Of a stretch of 64,000 bases of DNA, positions 9,186 through 17,541 are shown one piece after another. The notes beneath the pieces are model-generated. The model was given only the letters and a program-made list of their open reading frames with translations, made no database searches and was not told the origin of the DNA. The stretch is from positions 62,001-126,000 of the forward strand of contig NZ_WNKY01000007.1 of NCBI RefSeq assembly GCF_009720825.1, in the 5' to 3' direction. The position numbers were made by a program, and so were the translations under genes. Origin of the DNA: Duganella radicis (GTDB lineage Bacteria; Pseudomonadota; Gammaproteobacteria; Burkholderiales; Burkholderiaceae_D). Each line of letters begins with the position of its first letter. Within the stretch, counting starts at the first letter, position 1.

Positions 9186-11588
9186 ATGCGTACCCGGAGA
9201 CCTTTGAAGACTGAGATTTGCCGCCTGGTCGGCCTGTCGGTGATGATCATGCTGGCAGGCTGCGGCGGCGGTGGCGGCGGCGGAACCGCAGGCGCGGCGG
9301 CGCCGGTGTTGCCGACGCCGGCGCCGACACCAACACCCACGCCGACGCCGACCCCGACCCCGACGCCTACTCCGACCCCAACGCCGACGCCTACCCCGAC
9401 GCCGACTGCGGCCGCCAGCTGGAACAGCGTGAAATGGGGCGGCGGCGGTTACGTCTCCGGCCTGATCTTCCATCCGACCACCGCCAACCTGCTGTACGCG
9501 CGCACCGACATCGGCGGCGCCTATCGCTGGGACCAGGCCACCTCGTCCTGGACGCCGATCACCGACGGCCTGGGCTTCGGCGCCGCCGAAAGCAAATACC
9601 ACGGCATCGAAAGCATCGCCCTCGATCCCAACAACGACCAGCTGGTCTACATGGCCACCGGCATGTACACGTTCGAAGGCAACGGCCGGCTCTACCTCTC
9701 CAGCGACCGCGGCGCCCACTGGACCCACGTCGACCTGCCCTTCCCGCTGGGCGGCAACAATTCCGGCCGCGCCATCGGCGAGCGCCTGATGGTCGATCCG
9801 AACAAGCCCTCGATCCTGTTCTACGGCTCGCGCACGGCCGGCCTGTGGAAGAGCAGCGACTCGGGCCAGACCTGGGCCCAGGTGACCTCGCTGTCATCGG
9901 TCAAGATGACCCAGGACCAGGTCAACGCCGCCGGCGGCAGCGCCATGGGCGTGGAGCTGGTGGTGTACGACACCGGCACCAAGGGCGGCGCCAGCGCCAC
10001 CCAGACCATCTACGCCGCCGTGGCCCCGGACTACGCCAGCGCGGCCGGCCTGAGCGCCAACCTGTACAAGTCGAGCAACGGCGGCGCCACCTGGACGCCG
10101 GTGCCGACGCCGGTGTCCGGCTACCACATCCCGCACATGGTGCGCGCGGCCGACGGCATGTTCTATGTCGTGTTCACCAAGGACGCCGGACCGGGCGCCG
10201 GCGGCCCCGGCCGCTTCTACAAGTTCGACGGCAGCAAATGGACCCTGCTCAAGAGCGAGGACCCGGCCGGCGGCACCAACTTCGGCCTGGGCGGCGTGTC
10301 GGTCCAAGGCAGCGGCGCCACCACCCGCATCGCGCTGGGCGTGACCAACTCCTGGGGCAACTGGAGCGGCCAGCAGATCGTGCAGCTGTCGGACGACGCC
10401 GGCCAGACCTGGCGCGAAATCGAAGCCATGACCGGTGGCGAGATCGCCTCCGGCTGGGTCGACGACGTGGAGATCGATCCGAGCAACCGCGACCACATTC
10501 TGCACGTCCATGGCGGCGGCATTATCGAAACCCGCAACGCCTCGGCGGCCAAGCCAGTCTGGAGCGGCGCGATCACCAACATCGAGGAAACCGCCACCCT
10601 GTCGCTGGCGACGCCGCCGGCCGGCGCGCCATACAAGTTCATCAACAGCGCCGGCGACATCGGCACCTGGCTCCAGACCGACCTCGGCACCAAGCCGACC
10701 CTGGCGCCAAACGCCAACTGGAGCAACGGCAACGCCGCCGACATGGCGTGGGCCGACCCGCTCTACATCGCCGGCTCCGGCGTGGCCAACTGGTCGGGGG
10801 CCGGCGGCTTCGGCTTCTGGTCCGGCGACGGCGGCAAGACCTGGAGCAACTTCGCCACCCTGCCGGCCGGCGCGCAAGCCAACATCGGTTCCACCGGCAA
10901 CATCGCGGTGACGTCGCGCAACAACCTGGTCTGGGCGCCAGCCAATTCGGTGCCGTCGTACACCACCAACAGCGGCGCCAGCTGGACCGCCACCAATCTG
11001 CCGGCGCTGGCCGTGGTGGGGCAAAACTGGGATCGTGGTTATCGCCTGGCGGCCGACCGCAAGAATCCGAACAAGGTCTACGCCTACGATTCGGGCGGCG
11101 CGTCGTGGGGCACGGCGGGCAAGTTCTACGTCTCGAACGATGGTGGCCACAGCTTCACGCTGAGCGCGGGCGCGACGGCGGCCAACCTGGCGCCCAACGC
11201 CTGGTGGGCCACCTCGCTGGCGGTCAACCCCAACGCCGAGGGCGACCTCTGGCTGGCCGACGGCAACACCGTCTACCACTCGGTCGATTCGGGGGCCAGC
11301 TGGACCAAGCTCGGCAACTTCGCCACCGCCGCCGGCGTGCAGGGTGCCAGCGTGATCGCGCTGGGCAAGGCGGCGCCGGGCGCCAGCTACTCGGCGGCGA
11401 TCTACGTGGTGGGCGTGATCAACGGCCAGTGGGGCGTGTACCGCTCCGACGATGCCGGCGCCAGCTGGAGCCGCTTCAACGACGACGCCCACCAGTTCGG
11501 CGGCATCGGCGTCATGACGGGCGACTGGAACACCTACGGCCGCATCTACATCAGCGGCACGGGACGTGGCCTGCTCTACTCCAACTGA
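9186..11588 (+). CDS. GH74 endo-xyloglucanase-type lipoprotein
   Basis: An 800-residue protein. The lipobox MLAGC gives lipidated Cys26, a glycine run follows, and residues 43-74 form a Pro-Thr linker. The rest is the double seven-bladed propeller of GH74, full of SSDSGQTW / SNDGGHSF Asp-box-like turns. YARTDIGGAYRW holds the expected N-terminal catalytic Asp and MAWADP the expected second one. GH74 enzymes cut the beta-1,4-glucan backbone of xyloglucan. The lipid anchor suggests display on a membrane surface, with released oligosaccharides passed to the GH31, esterase and GH27 enzymes. The start is the ATG at 9186 behind GAGAGG; a GTG 6 nt upstream is in frame. Confidence 0.88.
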   Translation: MRTRRPLKTEICRLVGLSVMIMLAGCGGGGGGGTAGAAAPVLPTPAPTPTPTPTPTPTPTPTPTPTPTPTPTPTAAASWNSVKWGGGGYVSGLIFHPTTANLLYARTDIGGAYRWDQATSSWTPITDGLGFGAAESKYHGIESIALDPNNDQLVYMATGMYTFEGNGRLYLSSDRGAHWTHVDLPFPLGGNNSGRAIGERLMVDPNKPSILFYGSRTAGLWKSSDSGQTWAQVTSLSSVKMTQDQVNAAGGSAMGVELVVYDTGTKGGASATQTIYAAVAPDYASAAGLSANLYKSSNGGATWTPVPTPVSGYHIPHMVRAADGMFYVVFTKDAGPGAGGPGRFYKFDGSKWTLLKSEDPAGGTNFGLGGVSVQGSGATTRIALGVTNSWGNWSGQQIVQLSDDAGQTWREIEAMTGGEIASGWVDDVEIDPSNRDHILHVHGGGIIETRNASAAKPVWSGAITNIEETATLSLATPPAGAPYKFINSAGDIGTWLQTDLGTKPTLAPNANWSNGNAADMAWADPLYIAGSGVANWSGAGGFGFWSGDGGKTWSNFATLPAGAQANIGSTGNIAVTSRNNLVWAPANSVPSYTTNSGASWTATNLPALAVVGQNWDRGYRLAADRKNPNKVYAYDSGGASWGTAGKFYVSNDGGHSFTLSAGATAANLAPNAWWATSLAVNPNAEGDLWLADGNTVYHSVDSGASWTKLGNFATAAGVQGASVIALGKAAPGASYSAAIYVVGVINGQWGVYRSDDAGASWSRFNDDAHQFGGIGVMTGDWNTYGRIYISGTGRGLLYSN
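9312..9407 (+). repeat. Pro-Thr codon repeat (16 dipeptide units) in the GH74 linker
   Basis: Sixteen tandem 6-bp units of the form CCG/CCC/CCT + AC(N), with one Pro-Ala unit, encode the linker between the lipidated N-terminus and the catalytic propellers. Units are multiples of three, so slippage would change linker length without breaking the frame. Confidence 0.9.
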
Positions 11589-11602
11589 GCAGGCTGGCCG
11601 GA

Positions 11603-13315
11603 TTACAGCGCGATGTCCGGCCTTTCTTTCTGCGGCCCCGGCTTCTCGGCCGGGGCGGCGGCCGGCGCGTAACCGTCCAGGCTTGGCGAGGCGATGGCCA
11701 GTTGCAAGGTTTCAGCGGTGGCCGCCCATTCGCTCGCCAGCAGTTCCGGATGCTCGTTGAGCTTCTTGCCGTAGGTCGGCACGATCTCGCGGATCTTGTC
11801 GTGCCAGGCGGCCGTCTTCATGCGATCGGGGAACACTTTCTCCAGCAGCGACAGCATGATGGCCGGCGAGGTCGATCCGCCCGGCGACGCGCCCAGCAGC
11901 GCCGACACCGAGCGGTCTTCGGACACCACCACCTCGGTGCCCAGCTTCAGCACACCGCCCTGGCCCGGCACGTTCTTGATGATCTGCACGCGCTGGCCGG
12001 CCTGCCACAAGCGCCAGTCCTGGTCTTTTGCCTCGGGCATGTAGCGGCGCAGCGCCGCCATCTTTTCCTCCTTGGACAGCTCCAGCTGCTGCGCGAGGTA
12101 TTTGACCAGCGCGAATTCATGCATGCCGACCTGGAGCTGCGGGATGATATTGGACGGCGTGGTGGCCTTGGCCATGTCGAAGTAAGAGCCGTTCTTGAGG
12201 AACTTGCTGGACCAGGTGGCAAACGGGCCGAACAGCAATACGGTTTTGCCATCCAGCACGCGCGTGTCCAGGTGCGGCACCGACATCGGCGGCGAGCCGG
12301 TGTCGGCCAGGCCGTACACCTTGGCCAAGTGGCGCGAGGTGACCTGGGGATTTTCCGTGACCAGGAACTCGCCGCCCACCGGGAAGCCGCCATACTGCTT
12401 CGCCTCCGGAATACCCGACAGCTGCAACAGCGGCAGCGCCGCGCCGCCGGCGCCGATGAAGATGTGGCGCGCATCGACGGTCTGCACCTTCGATTTATCC
12501 TGGAGGTCGAACGCCGATACGCGCCACGAGCCATCGTCGTTGCGGGTGATCGAGCGCACCTCGTGACCGGTCGAGATCTTCATGCCGCGCTGGTTGAGGT
12601 GCTGGTAGAACTGGCGCGTGATCGCGCCCAGATTGACGTCGGTCCCCAGCGGCGAACGGGTGGCGGTCACGATCTCCTCCGGCTTGCGGCCCTCCATCAT
12701 GATGGGAATCCATTCCTTGATCTTGACCGGGTCGGTGCTCATCTCCATGCCGGCGAACAGCGGCGACGCCTTCAACGCCTCGACACGCTTGCGGATGAAG
12801 GCGCGATTCTCTTCACCAAAGACCAGATTCATGTGCGGCGTCGAATTGATGAATTCGCGCGGATTGCCCAACAGGCCCTTGCGCACCTGATGCGCCCAGA
12901 ACTGGCGCGAGATCTGAAAATTCTCGTTGATCTCGACCGCCTTGGAAATGTGCACCTTCCCCTGCTCATCCATGGGGGTGTAGTTCAGTTCGCACAGCGC
13001 CGAGTGCCCGGTGCCGGCGTTGTTCCAGCCGTTGGAGCTTTCTTCCGCCACCTTGTCCAGACGTTCAAAGACCTCGTAGGTCCAGGTCGGCTCCAGCTCG
13101 GCCAGATACACGCCGAGGGTGGCGCTCATGATACCGCCGCCAATCAGCAGCACATCCACTTTGCGGTCCGCCTTGTCGGCACGGAACTGGCCGCCGAAGA
13201 ACACGGAATAGCCGCCCCACACCGCCGCCGCGCCAACCGCCGCCCCGATAAAGCGGCGGCGCGAGAAACGCCCGCCTTTGGCGGACACGTCCGCATTGTT
13301 GTTGGATGGGCTCAT
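11603..13315 (-). CDS. mqo: Malate:quinone oxidoreductase with Tat-like N-terminus
   Basis: A 570-residue FAD enzyme that oxidises malate to oxaloacetate and passes electrons to quinone. The FAD motif is LLIGGGIMSATLG, and the family segments ESSNGWNNAGTGHSALCELNYTP (in part) and the C-terminal LLGASPGGSTSPAIML are present. The protein begins with an extra 45 or so residues including SRRRFIGAAVGAAAVWGG, a twin-arginine-type signal followed by a hydrophobic stretch, whereas the classical family is a peripheral protein on the cytoplasmic face. The start at 13315 is supported by AAGGA. It converges with the GH74 gene, 14 nt from its stop. Confidence 0.92.
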   Translation of the reverse strand: MSPSNNNADVSAKGGRFSRRRFIGAAVGAAAVWGGYSVFFGGQFRADKADRKVDVLLIGGGIMSATLGVYLAELEPTWTYEVFERLDKVAEESSNGWNNAGTGHSALCELNYTPMDEQGKVHISKAVEINENFQISRQFWAHQVRKGLLGNPREFINSTPHMNLVFGEENRAFIRKRVEALKASPLFAGMEMSTDPVKIKEWIPIMMEGRKPEEIVTATRSPLGTDVNLGAITRQFYQHLNQRGMKISTGHEVRSITRNDDGSWRVSAFDLQDKSKVQTVDARHIFIGAGGAALPLLQLSGIPEAKQYGGFPVGGEFLVTENPQVTSRHLAKVYGLADTGSPPMSVPHLDTRVLDGKTVLLFGPFATWSSKFLKNGSYFDMAKATTPSNIIPQLQVGMHEFALVKYLAQQLELSKEEKMAALRRYMPEAKDQDWRLWQAGQRVQIIKNVPGQGGVLKLGTEVVVSEDRSVSALLGASPGGSTSPAIMLSLLEKVFPDRMKTAAWHDKIREIVPTYGKKLNEHPELLASEWAATAETLQLAIASPSLDGYAPAAAPAEKPGPQKERPDIAL

Positions 13316-13414
13316 GGATTTGTCCTTCGCGTGCAAATGATCAAACCCGGCATATTAAATCGCACCGGACGAGTCAGCCATTGTGGTTAACCGACATCCC
13401 TCCTACTGTAGCGG

Positions 13415-14902
13415 CTATTTGACTGATGGGGCGCGCAGCTGCTGGTCGCTGGAGGCGATCTCGATCGAGGCCACCAGGCCGCCATCGGCGTGGTTATGCA
13501 AGCGGAGCTTGCCGCCCATGCTCTGGAGCAGCCAGCGGGCGATGCCCAGCCCCAGTCCCATGCCGCCATTGTTGCGGCTACGCCCATGGTCCAGCCGGAC
13601 ATACGGTTCGAACAGCAGATCCAGCGCCTCGGGCGGCACACCCGGCCCATGGTCGCGGATCTCGATGACGATGCGGTCCCCAACCGGGTACGCGCTGATC
13701 TCCGCTCGCGTGCCGTAGTGCAGCGCATTGTCAAGCAGGTTGCCGATCACGCGCTTGAACGCCACCGGCTTGGCCGCCACGCTCAGGCCCGAGTCCGCGT
13801 ACGATACGTGGTGCCCGGCCAGCCTGGCGTCGCGCGCCATGCGGCCGATCAGCGCATCGAGCCGGATGGCGGTCAGGTTTTCGTGGATGGTATTGTCGCG
13901 CACATGCTGCAACGCGGCCTTCACCATGGCATCCAGTTCGTCGAGATCCTCATGGAATTCCTCGCGCGCCGCGTCCTCGTCCAGCAGCTCGGCGCGCAGC
14001 TTAAGCCGCATGATGGGGGTGCGCAGATCGTGCGAAATGCCGATGAACAGGCGCTCGCGGTCGTCGATATAGCCGCGGATGCGCGCTTGCATCTCGTCGA
14101 AGGCACGCGCGGTGCTGAGGAACTCCTTGCTCCCCATCCGCGGCAGTGCCGGCATCGGCTCGCCGCGGCCGAAGGCTTCCGCCGCATGGGACAGTTCCGC
14201 CAGCGGATAGGTCGACCAGCGCACCACGAAAATCGCCACCGCCAATACAAACGCCAGCGTCACGCCCTGCAACAGCAAACGCTCGCTGGTCAGCCACTGT
14301 CCGCCTTCCAGGAAATAGGGATTGGGCATCAGCGTCGCCAGCAGCAGCCAGTGGCCGGGGGCAAGCTCGCACTGGATGACCAGAATGGGCGCCGGTTTTT
14401 CCTTGGACAGCGTAATGTGGCGCACCCAGTTGTCGGGCAGGTCGGTGATAATCACGCCGTCGCTGACTTGCAATTGATCCGGCCAGGCGAAGGCAACCCG
14501 CAGATCGCGCACCGCCGGCATGGTCGCCTTCAGCGTGGTGTTGACGTGCTGGATGGCCAGCGCGGCCAGCCGCTGCCCTTGCAGTTCGGTAAAACGGGTC
14601 GGCGCGCGGTTGATGGTGGCGAAGAAGCGCGTGCCGCCCATGTCGCGGAACTGCTGGATGATGGTGGGATGGTAGCTGGCCGGCAGACTACGGAAGAAGC
14701 GCACCTCGGCCGCCGCGCTGTTCGCGACCGACTCGGCGGCGCTGGTGGTTTCCAGCTCCGCCGTGGCGCGGCCCTGGCCACTCCAGATCCAGTTGCCGAC
14801 CAGCTGGCTCAGGATCACCGCCAGCACCAGCGCGACCGACATCCGCCCCATCAGGGTTTGCGGCATGGCGGCGTCGAGCCGCCGGTACCAGCGCTCACTC
14901 AT
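13415..14902 (-). CDS. EnvZ-type sensor histidine kinase
   Basis: A 495-residue inner-membrane kinase. TM1 spans about residues 19-40, a periplasmic domain of about 165 residues follows, and TM2 spans about 209-228. Then come a HAMP linker, a HisKA domain with ISHDLRTP (phospho-acceptor His291), the N box IGNLLDNALHYG and the G boxes DHGPGVPPE and GMGLGLGIA. The start at 14902 overlaps the end of the response-regulator gene by 8 nt, so translation is probably coupled. The large periplasmic domain and the sugar-binding protein at the head of the operon suggest that the ligand is sensed through that protein. Confidence 0.93.
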   Translation of the reverse strand: MSERWYRRLDAAMPQTLMGRMSVALVLAVILSQLVGNWIWSGQGRATAELETTSAAESVANSAAAEVRFFRSLPASYHPTIIQQFRDMGGTRFFATINRAPTRFTELQGQRLAALAIQHVNTTLKATMPAVRDLRVAFAWPDQLQVSDGVIITDLPDNWVRHITLSKEKPAPILVIQCELAPGHWLLLATLMPNPYFLEGGQWLTSERLLLQGVTLAFVLAVAIFVVRWSTYPLAELSHAAEAFGRGEPMPALPRMGSKEFLSTARAFDEMQARIRGYIDDRERLFIGISHDLRTPIMRLKLRAELLDEDAAREEFHEDLDELDAMVKAALQHVRDNTIHENLTAIRLDALIGRMARDARLAGHHVSYADSGLSVAAKPVAFKRVIGNLLDNALHYGTRAEISAYPVGDRIVIEIRDHGPGVPPEALDLLFEPYVRLDHGRSRNNGGMGLGLGIARWLLQSMGGKLRLHNHADGGLVASIEIASSDQQLRAPSVK

Positions 14903-15608
14903 CGCCGCTGCGCACTTCGGCCGAGAACACATAACCGATGCCGCGCACCGTCTTGATCAACGGCGCCTCGCGATTGTCATCATTCAGGCGCGTGCGCAAG
15001 CGGCTGATCTGCACGTCCATCGAGCGATCATACGGGCCGGCATCGCGCCCCCGCGTCGCCTCGTGCAACTGGTTGCGATCGAATATTTCGCCGGGCCGTT
15101 CGACAAAAATCTTCAGCAGTTGAAAATCCAGGCCGCTCAGCTGCACCCGCGCGCCCGCCGGGTCGCGCAAGCTGCGTTCAACCATGTCGAGCACATAGCC
15201 GGCAAAGCGGAAGTAACGCGGCGCCGCCGGCTGCTCGACGCCGCTGCGCCGATGAATCGCCTTGATGCGCGCCAGCAGTTCGCGCGGGCTGCATGGCTTG
15301 CCCATGTAATCGTCCGCCCCCAGCTCCAGCCCGACCACCCGGTCGGTCTCTTCGGCGATGGCGGTCAGCATGATGATCGGCACATTGGAGCGCTGCCGCA
15401 CCAGGCGGCACAGGCCAAAGCCATCGGCGTCGGGCAGCATGACGTCCAGGATAATCAGCGACAGCGCATCGGCTTCGGCCTCCAGCACGGCGCGAAAGCT
15501 GGCGCCGTCCTCCGCCAGCAGCACCTCGAACTGGTTTTTTTCGAGGTAAGTCTTCAGCAGGCTGCGGATTTTTTGATCGTCGTCGACAACGAGGATTTTG
15601 CGTTTCAT
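14895..15608 (-). CDS. OmpR-family response regulator
   Basis: A 237-residue regulator. The receiver domain has acidic residues DDD at 9-11, phospho-acceptor Asp55 (LIILDVMLPD), Thr82 and Lys104 (GKPCSPRE). The C-terminal winged helix is of OmpR/PhoB type (LDFQLLKIFVERPGEIFDRNQL and SRLRTRLNDD, each in part). Its start overlaps the stop of the binding-protein gene as ATGA, and the kinase gene overlaps its end. Target promoters are likely the nearby carbohydrate genes, which is inference from position only. Confidence 0.95.
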   Translation of the reverse strand: MKRKILVVDDDQKIRSLLKTYLEKNQFEVLLAEDGASFRAVLEAEADALSLIILDVMLPDADGFGLCRLVRQRSNVPIIMLTAIAEETDRVVGLELGADDYMGKPCSPRELLARIKAIHRRSGVEQPAAPRYFRFAGYVLDMVERSLRDPAGARVQLSGLDFQLLKIFVERPGEIFDRNQLHEATRGRDAGPYDRSMDVQISRLRTRLNDDNREAPLIKTVRGIGYVFSAEVRSGDE

Positions 15609-16855
15609 GGGGAGTTGGTCTTTTTAATCGCACGGCTGATCCTGATCAGCCGTTGCACGGAATCCTGGACGCCGATGCGGTCATCCCGGAAAAAACGATG
15701 CACCTCGGCGGAGAACTCGGTGCGCCTGGCCTCATCGCCGACCACGCCCGCCGACAGCGTGGGCACCAGCGCATCGGGCGAGGACGACAGCAAGCGCCAC
15801 GACTCCCGCGCGCAGCTGTCCATCGCCGCCAAATCAGGCCGACGCAAGCCCGGCACCGAGCCTTTGAAGAAATTGTAGCGCTCCTGCACCCGGTCCGACA
15901 TCAGGCGCGCGGCCAGCTTGCGCTGCGCCGGGCGCACCTCCGCCCGGCCATTCATCATCATCAGCGCATCAAAGACGTACAGATGATAAGCGGCTGTGCC
16001 GGGCGCGGCCGCGCAGCCGAAATCCGCGTCGATCACCCAGCCGCCGGAGCGCAACTGCGCCTTGACCCAATCGCCGGCGACCATCATGGCCGCCTCGCCA
16101 CCCACGAAGCGCCGCACCACGTCAACCCAGCCCTGCTCGTCCAGCGGCTGCGGCATCCACCTTTTCAGGCGCCGCAGTTGCGTCAGCGCCTGCGCCAGGC
16201 GCGGATCGGCGATGGCCGCCTCATCCCCATCGAGATAGATGCGCTTGTGGAACGCGGGGCCGGCGCTGGCCAGCACGATGTTTTGCAGCAGGAAGCCGAT
16301 CTCGTCCGGCTCGCTGCTTTGCGCCAACGGCGTGATGCCCGCGCGACGCAAGCGCTCGGCTGTCTTTTCAAATTCGGTCCAGTCGCGCGGCGGCAGCAGA
16401 CCCAGCTTGTGAAACAGGCGGCGGTTGAAAAACAGGGTGTTCGCCCGGTGCACCCCTAGCGGAACCGCTTGCACCACGCCATCCGACCGTATCATCCGCG
16501 CGATGACGGGCAGCAGCTTCCGGTCCCAGCCTCCGGCGGCGGCGACTTCGTCGAGTGGCAGGCTTTGTCCCGAAATCATCCACATCGGCGCCGGCACGGT
16601 ATTGACCTGCACCACATCCGGCAAGTCATCTGTCAGCACGCGGCTGCGCAAAATAATATTCACGCTCACGCCGTCGCCAACCTCCAGTTCCCGCCACCCG
16701 ATGTGCGCGCGTCGCGCTTCCGCCGCCAGCACAGCGGCCGCCTCGCGCTCGCTGTCCGACTTCCACCAGTGTGATACCCGCAACTCCTGCGAGCACGCCG
16801 CGCCTGCCAGCAGCGCGAGCGAGAGGAACAGCAAAAATGGAGTGGGTCGCAACAT
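15605..16855 (-). CDS. Periplasmic sugar-binding protein (ABC family 1), sensor partner
   Basis: A 416-residue extracellular solute-binding protein with a signal peptide (LLAGAACSQELRVSHWW) and the family 1 sugar-binding fold: DLPDVVQVN, a PLGVHRANTLFFNRRLF ligand loop, and FVGGEAAMMVAGDW near the hinge. ABC importers need permease and ATPase genes, but none lies nearby; instead the gene is followed by a response regulator (ATGA overlap) and a kinase. The simplest reading is a binding protein that presents sugar to the kinase rather than one that feeds a transporter. A lipobox is possible but not convincing (GAAC). Confidence 0.85.
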   Translation of the reverse strand: MLRPTPFLLFLSLALLAGAACSQELRVSHWWKSDSEREAAAVLAAEARRAHIGWRELEVGDGVSVNIILRSRVLTDDLPDVVQVNTVPAPMWMISGQSLPLDEVAAAGGWDRKLLPVIARMIRSDGVVQAVPLGVHRANTLFFNRRLFHKLGLLPPRDWTEFEKTAERLRRAGITPLAQSSEPDEIGFLLQNIVLASAGPAFHKRIYLDGDEAAIADPRLAQALTQLRRLKRWMPQPLDEQGWVDVVRRFVGGEAAMMVAGDWVKAQLRSGGWVIDADFGCAAAPGTAAYHLYVFDALMMMNGRAEVRPAQRKLAARLMSDRVQERYNFFKGSVPGLRRPDLAAMDSCARESWRLLSSSPDALVPTLSAGVVGDEARRTEFSAEVHRFFRDDRIGVQDSVQRLIRISRAIKKTNSP

Positions 16856-17126
16856 CTTACGTAGATGGAAATTGCACTATACCGGAGATGGTAACGGCAT
16901 AAATGATTTCGTTTTATTGCATTTTGTTGCAAGCACCGTCTGAAAGCGTGCCCCGCCAGTTCGTTTTGTGAAGATTTGTTGCAAAACCCCTCCCTCTGGA
17001 AATTTATTCAATAATAATCAACGACTTACGATTTCCTCCCACCTAAGGACCGGTTGCTGGTCCTGGCTTTTCCCCCATGTTACCGTCTGCACCGCTCACT
17101 CACACGCAACCAAAGGAAAAGTCACT

Positions 17127-17510
17127 GTGTTCTACGCTGATAGTCCCGCCAGCCTGTCGCGCTTCCACGCACTGTTCAGCATTGGCGGCTTCACCGGCTC
17201 GGCCTTCATGACACTGCTGCTTTCCCGGCATGTGACCATCCTGCACAGCACCGTGCTGTGCGCCTGCCTGATGGCGGCCGCCATGTTGTTCGCGACGCCC
17301 AGGCTGCTTCAAGGCTCGGGCAAAAAAGAAGGCTCGCTGTTCGTGCTGCCGCGCGGACTGGTGCTGGTGATCACCGGCATTCTCGCCGGCCCGGCCGGCA
17401 TCGGCTTCGTCGCCAAAACGGTGGGCTTGCCGGCCGCGTTCTGGATGCTGGCTGGCCTGCTCGCTCTTGTGCCGATCTTTGCAAACGTTGTCACGGCCAA
17501 CCGGCAGTAA
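17127..17510 (+). pseudogene. MFS transporter remnant with a large internal deletion
   Basis: From about 17157 the frame reads SRFHALFSIGGFTGSAFMT, then LFVLPRGLVLVITGILAGP, then AGIGFVAKTVGLPAAFWML to the end. In YbjJ-like MFS transporters the first part lies around helices 5-7 and the last around helices 11-12. Here they are joined in frame at about GP|AGIGFV. The N-terminal helices and the central block are missing, leaving about 115 of roughly 390-400 residues. A GTG at 17127 behind AAAGGAAAA could still start a small membrane protein. The assignment rests on recalled family sequence. Confidence 0.65.
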
Positions 17511-17541
17511 TCCCTATCACCCCAACAAAGGAGGAGACTCA

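Noticed and set aside
9312..9407. Repeats considered as a CRISPR array
   Set aside because: The unit is 6 bp with no spacers, and it is translated as a Pro-Thr linker in frame.
9218..13390. A 1390-codon open frame on the plus strand across GH74 and mqo
   Set aside because: It lies in another frame of the GH74 gene and antisense to mqo. It is open because of high GC and codon bias, has Arg/Gln-rich low-complexity translation, and has no domain.
15605..16855. Binding protein as part of an ABC importer
   Set aside because: No permease or ATPase gene is present within reach, and it overlaps two-component genes instead.
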